Positions 58,917 to 64,000 of a stretch of DNA of 64,000 bases are shown piece after piece (position 1 is the stretch's first letter; each line of letters opens with the position of its first letter). Both the position numbers and the translations under genes were made by a program. The stretch comes from Osmia lignaria lignaria (Eukaryota > Arthropoda > Insecta > Hymenoptera > Megachilidae), in NCBI RefSeq assembly GCF_051020975.1, contig NC_135033.1, forward strand, positions 3,003,501 to 3,067,500, written 5' to 3'. A model generated the notes under the pieces. That model made no database searches and was not told where the DNA came from. It was given only the letters and a program-made list of their open reading frames with translations.

Positions 58917-60133
58917 TTTCTATATGCTATTCACTATGCTATTTCTATATATTTTTTATTGTCGTAGTTCCTTAGTACATTAATAGTATTTTCTTATTAT
59001 TCAGTGAAATTATGTTAATGAAACTGATCACTGATAACCAGCAGGGCAGTCAACGTATTAACCTGTGAACTTGAATCATTTGCAATCAGAAAACAAATCT
59101 TTTTCCCCCTCACTCGTATAATAAAAATAAGAGTTAATTTATCGAAAATGATATCCTTTTATCATGAATCACTTAAGTTATCTACAGTTTTTAGTACACA
59201 CTTTCAGTAATAATTGAATGCTCGAGAAATTTACCGATGCGTAACAAAATAAAGATTCTTTTATAAGAAATTTGTTTAAATTACACATTTTTCTTTATGT
59301 ACAGTTATTTTTAAATTTACGATATGATACATCTTTCTTTTAATTAAAGTATAATAATATAATCAAAGACAAAAATCTTTAGTAAATGTATTTATTTATT
59401 AGGTTATTCACTCGAATGACTAATTAAATCCTGCATCTTAATGTAAACTTTCAAGCAACATTTACGACGTCCTGAATTTCATACAGGAATAAATGAAACT
59501 ATGATTAATTTTGATAAATGAAAATATACAAATACAGTTATGTAAGAATTATATTTTATAATTGAACCAACTAGTATGACGGATACAACCTCGATATAAT
59601 CATTTATTGTGAGTTCTTAGGCTTTTGGAAATTTAAATTTCACACATCATGAGCATTTCTCACGTTATTAAATCGCAATTAAAATGCTGACCCAGGAAGA
59701 AAAGAGCACGAGAGCGCAGGAGACGATAATTAAATTTTTTGCTATGGAAACGCGTTCGTTTTAAATTAACAAAATATTCTCTTTTCGGTACACGAATACA
59801 CCGTACTCTTTAGAACTATAGAACCATAATTCAGAGATATTAAATCTGAAAAACGTGAGTACTGATTCATTTATTAAGATATTCTGTGTTCAAATTTAAT
59901 TTCAGACATCATGAAGTTGTTAATAAACACGACTAAGGACATAAAAATAGGTCCACGTGCAATTTTGACAAATTCAATTTACAATATCTTCTAAAGTCTA
60001 TACTAATCAATTTTCATTCAATTATTATATCACTGCATCATTTCAATACTTGAATGTTTATATTATTATTCTTTACTCTATTCAATATTTACACTTGAAT
60101 TTTCATAGAAATCCAATACCTATATTATTAGAA
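58917..60133. other. AT-rich sequence, nothing recognised
   Basis: No exon, RNA gene or bounded repeat is supported. Confidence 0.35.
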
Positions 60134-60300
60134 ACATGGAAAGAGAGCCACAATTTTAATTTAACATTATATTTTGCATTATACTTTCATTTTCGACATA
60201 CTACACTGTTCTTTTAAAGTTATTCCTCTAATATACGAAACCTTTTCGTTTAATTATCTTTAAATTAACATCCTTGTACGCTCCGCTGTTCAAGGGTTAA
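60134..60300 (-). mobile_element. piggyBac-type MITE, left end lost
   Basis: It begins inside the element (CATGGAAAGAGAGCCACAAT) and ends CTCCGCTGTTCAAGGGTTAA. Confidence 0.65.
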
Positions 60301-60317
60301 TTAAAAATATTTGTATT

Positions 60318-60628
60318 AGGTATACTCGCGATCAAATGCTTTCCTAAGAAAAATGGCGACATTAGGGAATCAGGAATTCTCAAGATCCTAATGTCGACGA
60401 TATTAATATTACAGGTAATTTAAAAAAAAATAATACAATTATTAATTATTAAATATTAAATACTATAAAATTTAATGTATAACTGAAAAATATGAATATC
60501 AAAAATAAATAAATATCAGTTCAAATTTTGCCGTGTAAATGGTTAAGTTCACTATGGGGAAAGAGAAGAACTTAGGACATCGCTATTTTTCCTAGAAAAG
60601 CTTGATTTAATCACAAGTATAAGTACTT
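60318..60628. mobile_element. Family E element
   Basis: The left, TATACTCGCGATCAAATGCT and AAGAAAAATGGCGACATTAG, pairs with the right, GGACATCGCTATTTTTCCTA and GAAAAGCTTGATTTAATCAC, as inverted repeats. Confidence 0.55.
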
Positions 60629-61110
60629 GAAGTTATGGATAATAAAAATAATTAAATGTCCTGAAGATAATAGGTAAGATTTATTAAAAATAAAGATATT
60701 ACTTAATGAAAATTTATCCACCTTCAACGTTGCAATTACAACGTTAATATCTACTTTCATTTTGAATAGAAAAAGGAAAGGAAAATTATAAATATTGTAC
60801 ATAGATTTTATATCCGTCTAACAATAACACCGTTGCAATTTGTCTTCATCTCAGTTACTATTTATCATTCGTATGATTAAGAGATGAAAACAGTAGAATA
60901 ATTCTAAATATTATGATCAAGAAAATAATTTGAAAAAGACCATATTTTTATTTTGTATGATAAAATTAATTTTAAACATTTTTAATTATCCATATTATCG
61001 TACGTTGCATTACACACTATATGTATGTACTTCTACTGTGTCAGTGAATGGGTTAAACTTATACCTAGGTCCAATTGTACTTAGGTACCACCTGATATAA
61101 TTATTACCAA

Positions 61111-61475
61111 ACTAGCTGACCTGACAGACGTTGTCCTGTCCTTGCAATAAATTTGTTTGTGATCGTTTTGTGAATTTGTGAAAAGCTATTGGAAATGTGT
61201 AAACAAAGTAAAAATGAGAAAAAAAAAGAATTACACATATCCATCGTTCGAATCGTGAGTTATGGTCTTTAGTTCATACAAAAATCCCATAGAAAAAAGC
61301 ACTTATTTTTTCCCGAATTTTCCATTTTTCCGGGCAACTTTTCCAATTTTTCTTTCCCCAAAAACCTTATTTAGACTATTACGAACATAAAAAAAAAAAA
61401 ATTAGACAAATCGGTCCAACCGTTCTCAAGTGATGCGGTTACCAACGAACAGCATTTAATTTTTATTTATATAGA
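61111..61475 (-). mobile_element. Helitron-like non-autonomous element
   Basis: Read on the minus strand it starts TCTATATAAATAAAAATTAA and ends GTCAGGTCAGCTAGT, i.e. TC...CTAGT ends. The internal GAACGGTTGGACCGATTTGT motif is common in insect repeats of this kind. No coding. Confidence 0.45.
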
Positions 61476-61539
61476 AGATAGATAAGTATGTATATGTACA
61501 ATTTCATTTGTACAAAAACAAAGTTTCCTTATGAAAATA

Positions 61540-62450
61540 ATCTCAGCAGTCACACTCGCGTGTGCGGACAGAATTCTTTCTTAAAAATAAACATAAAAAA
61601 ATATAATCGACTGGAGGAGATCAGGTTACCGAACGATATTCCGACGAGGCAAAAGTCAATTATTCTGGTTCTGGCATGGCTCGTTGTCGGTCGACACCGT
61701 CGCGTCGCGTCGCGTCGCGTCGCGTCGAAACGGTAATCCAAGGGGAACAAAGACGACCTTAAACGACGCGGATGGAATAGCATTCGATTCGTTCGATAGC
61801 AGAGCAACGCGAGTGCACCGGCAAGAAACAGGAGGAGATGGATTCGTACGGCGTACACAACCGAGGTAATTGACTTTGGCGTGTCTCCGTTTCGTCGTGG
61901 ACGAGGAGGAGATAGAGAGGAAGGCGGGAGAAATCCCGTGGGTCGCTCGTGCCCGAGCCACGATTGATCTGTCAACCCCGTTAGGAAAAGAGTTGATCGA
62001 CATGAATGAACCATTCAAGGCCACTTAATGGAATTCCCACGATTGTCCTTAAGGCATAATGCGACCGTGCCGGGTATAATAGTATCAACAGCTGTCCTCT
62101 GTTGCATGCCTACATTTATATACGAAACACGATACTACGTAAGTGCGACTGTGTACGAGGCTTACGCGTGGATGTGTATAAATTTAAAAACATGTAATAC
62201 ACACGTGTGCGCATGCATATATGTATAATGGACACGCGAGTGTTCTACATAATAGCCATTGTTTCATTCGGATCCCCGCGAGGAGAGATGCTGACGTAGG
62301 GCAAAAACGTAGCGGCATTTTCATTCAATAAAGTTTCCTGGCTAGTAGCGACCACGTTTTTGCTAGTAGTCCTCCGAGAAGGAAGCCGGCTACTGTGCAT
62401 TCGACTGACAATCAGATATATCATTCGATAAATGAGATCGATACAAGGTG
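61540..62450. other. GC-rich segment upstream of exon A, candidate 5' exon or promoter
   Basis: Strong GC rise about 5 kb upstream of exon A, with a CGCGT microsatellite at about 61699-61727. Overlapping minus-strand frames of 154 and 122 codons have R/S-rich peptides without a domain. It is a plausible place for the missing Sox15 5' UTR exon and promoter; there is no decisive signal. Confidence 0.3.
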
Positions 62451-62689
62451 TCATTTTAACACTCCGAAGAAAAAACTTGCACTCATTTAAAAAAATGTAA
62501 TTTAAAATTAAATTAAAATTACTTACATTCGTTTAAAAAAAACTTTCGATTCTTATAATTTTATGTTACTTTTTATATAACTGATAAAGGATTATTGATA
62601 GAATTATGCTTATTTTTTGTATTTAATTTAGAATATTCGTATTTCATTTTGGCGAAATAATTCAAATGTCTTTATGTATAAATGTGCCT

Positions 62690-62830
62690 TGCACGTGTCC
62701 GCTTAAGCGAGGTTAGTTTTTTCAACAGCATTTTAATGTTCGTCTGCGCGGACCAATCAGATTATAAATGGAAGTTAATATGGCGTCAAATTAACCTCGA
62801 AAAACGTTCAGTTTTACATGCACATCATTT
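62690..62830. promoter_or_regulatory. CCAAT-containing unique segment
   Basis: It contains GCGCGGACCAATCAGATT and GCACGTGTCCGCTTAAGCG. These are promoter-like motifs, but weak evidence. Confidence 0.2.
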
Positions 62831-63252
62831 TTGAACCGATGGATCCTTAAAATTATAATTTGCATATATGAATTTTTCTCGATGAATATTAGCAGAATAC
62901 ATTTTAAAAAGACAATAATTATATATGCCCCGAAGTAAAGTTCAACCTCCTTTTCTATCTAATAATAGATTGCAAAAATGTAGTTTGTTAGTATTCCTTA
63001 TAAGAATAGGTTTAATTTAGATGAGACTTTGTAAAATAGCCAAAAGTAATTACATAGGTACAAATATTTATCAAGTTTCAGGGAAGAAATAGTTTGTTTA
63101 ATGAAACTAATCCACTAAAGTTCGATCCTTATAGTCTAATTCGAAAACAGTTAGAAATCGTAAAAAATATGTTAACAAGAATTGAATGGCTTCTGACATA
63201 CTAACAATAAGATCAACTACGCATATGATTTGGAGGGTGATTTGTACCACTC

Positions 63253-63459
63253 AACCCTTGGATGGCGGACCATGGTGAGAGCTACAATTTTAATAGAATT
63301 TTATACTTCATATTATTTTCATTTTCTAAATTTCACATTATTACTTTAAAAATTATATTATACATTTAACTTTAGGCTAATATCCTTATATGTATATATA
63401 TATATATATATGTTGTACATACGTTTGGGTCACGGTTAACCCAGGGCTCCTCTGTTCAA
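63253..63459 (-). mobile_element. piggyBac-type MITE with TA microsatellite
   Basis: It starts CAACCCTTGGATGGCGGACC and ends CAGGGCTCCTCTGTTCAAAA. An AT dinucleotide run at about 63390-63411 has expanded inside the body. Confidence 0.6.
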
Positions 63460-64000
63460 AACTATCATGGGAAGTGCAGGTAAAAATATTTATCCTAACA
63501 TAAACCTATTTATATCGATATCATAGTTTTACAGAGTAGAATCACTTCTTAAAAAAATACAGAATTTGATTTTTTAGTACCTATATCTCAAGAATGGTGT
63601 GAAATATCGACAGAAAGTTTAAGCAAAAGTTGCATTTCTGTTTATATTTACAAAACTGTGTAAAAATAATTTTATCAAAAAATGCGTACTTTATATTCAG
63701 TTTTGTGTTCTATAAATATATGCAGAAATAATTATGAGTAATCTCTTTTCATACACAATAAACATATTACACCAACCAAGTACTTAGATTAAGCGAAAAG
63801 AACAGATTACTGAATAAAATTGAGATACCAAACTTTAAATAAACTCGTTTATTAATACAATTTATAACTAATTTATTAGAATTATTAAATTCTCAGGTTT
63901 ATTTCAGATTTACCTACTAACATTTTTCATTAAATTTGTTCCTGATTTTGAATGATATATTGTATAAATTGAATATAGTTCAATAAATCATTTACAAACA

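Noticed and set aside
61550..62024. 154- and 122-codon minus-strand frames as a Sox15 N-terminal exon
   Set aside because: Neither frame gives a convincing donor in the phase needed to join exon A, and part of the frame comes from a CGCGT microsatellite. Kept only as a candidate non-coding 5' exon region.
1..64000. tRNA, rRNA or autonomous transposase genes
   Set aside because: No cloverleaf-compatible segment with a GGTTCGA-type T-arm, no rRNA signature, and no intact transposase or reverse-transcriptase domain was found by eye; a covariance-model and protein-profile search would be needed to exclude degraded ones.

Overview
The window is insect nuclear DNA: AT-rich, intron-bearing, and dense with short non-autonomous DNA transposons. 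One protein-coding gene is clearly present. It is a minus-strand SoxF transcription factor, the orthologue of Drosophila Sox15. Seven coding exons between 56759 and 4978 join in frame through GT-AG junctions into a 654-codon reading frame. The protein match, the base composition, the mariner/piggyBac/hAT-type repeats and the short TTAGG-like strings all fit an insect. A bee or other hymenopteran is my best guess, but that is inference.

Layout from high to low coordinates, which is the direction of transcription: 64000-56761 is upstream sequence or a 5' intron with no recognisable coding exon; the true promoter and 5' UTR are not resolved. Exon A (56759-56577) and exon B (54954-54684) encode the N-terminus and the first half of the HMG box. 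An intron of about 44.4 kb (54683-10310) then interrupts the HMG box at the codon after SKML. Exons C to G (10309-10087, 7859-7660, 7347-7127, 6143-5840, 5540-4978) finish the HMG box and encode a long S/T/Q/N-rich C-terminal region with a 22-glutamine tract. The 3' UTR and flank run below 4978.

The giant intron holds no second gene that I can support. It contains about a dozen copies of a piggyBac-type MITE (TTAA ends, CCCTY... inverted repeats; 18 copies in the whole window). It also contains hAT-type foldback elements (one with a perfect 8-bp target duplication), two pogo/Tc1-type MITE families with TA duplications, a palindromic mariner derivative, Helitron-like pieces, large foldback elements with TTAGG-like centres, and a foldback family whose core is a 21-bp minisatellite rich in GCGCATGCGC palindromes. 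Between these lie GC-richer, apparently single-copy islands of 0.3-0.9 kb. They are the best candidates for Sox15 cis-regulatory DNA, but nothing in the sequence proves it.

No rRNA or tRNA gene, CRISPR array, operon or prokaryotic feature was seen. The novelty here lies in repeat architecture and in the split HMG-box gene, not in a new enzymatic system.
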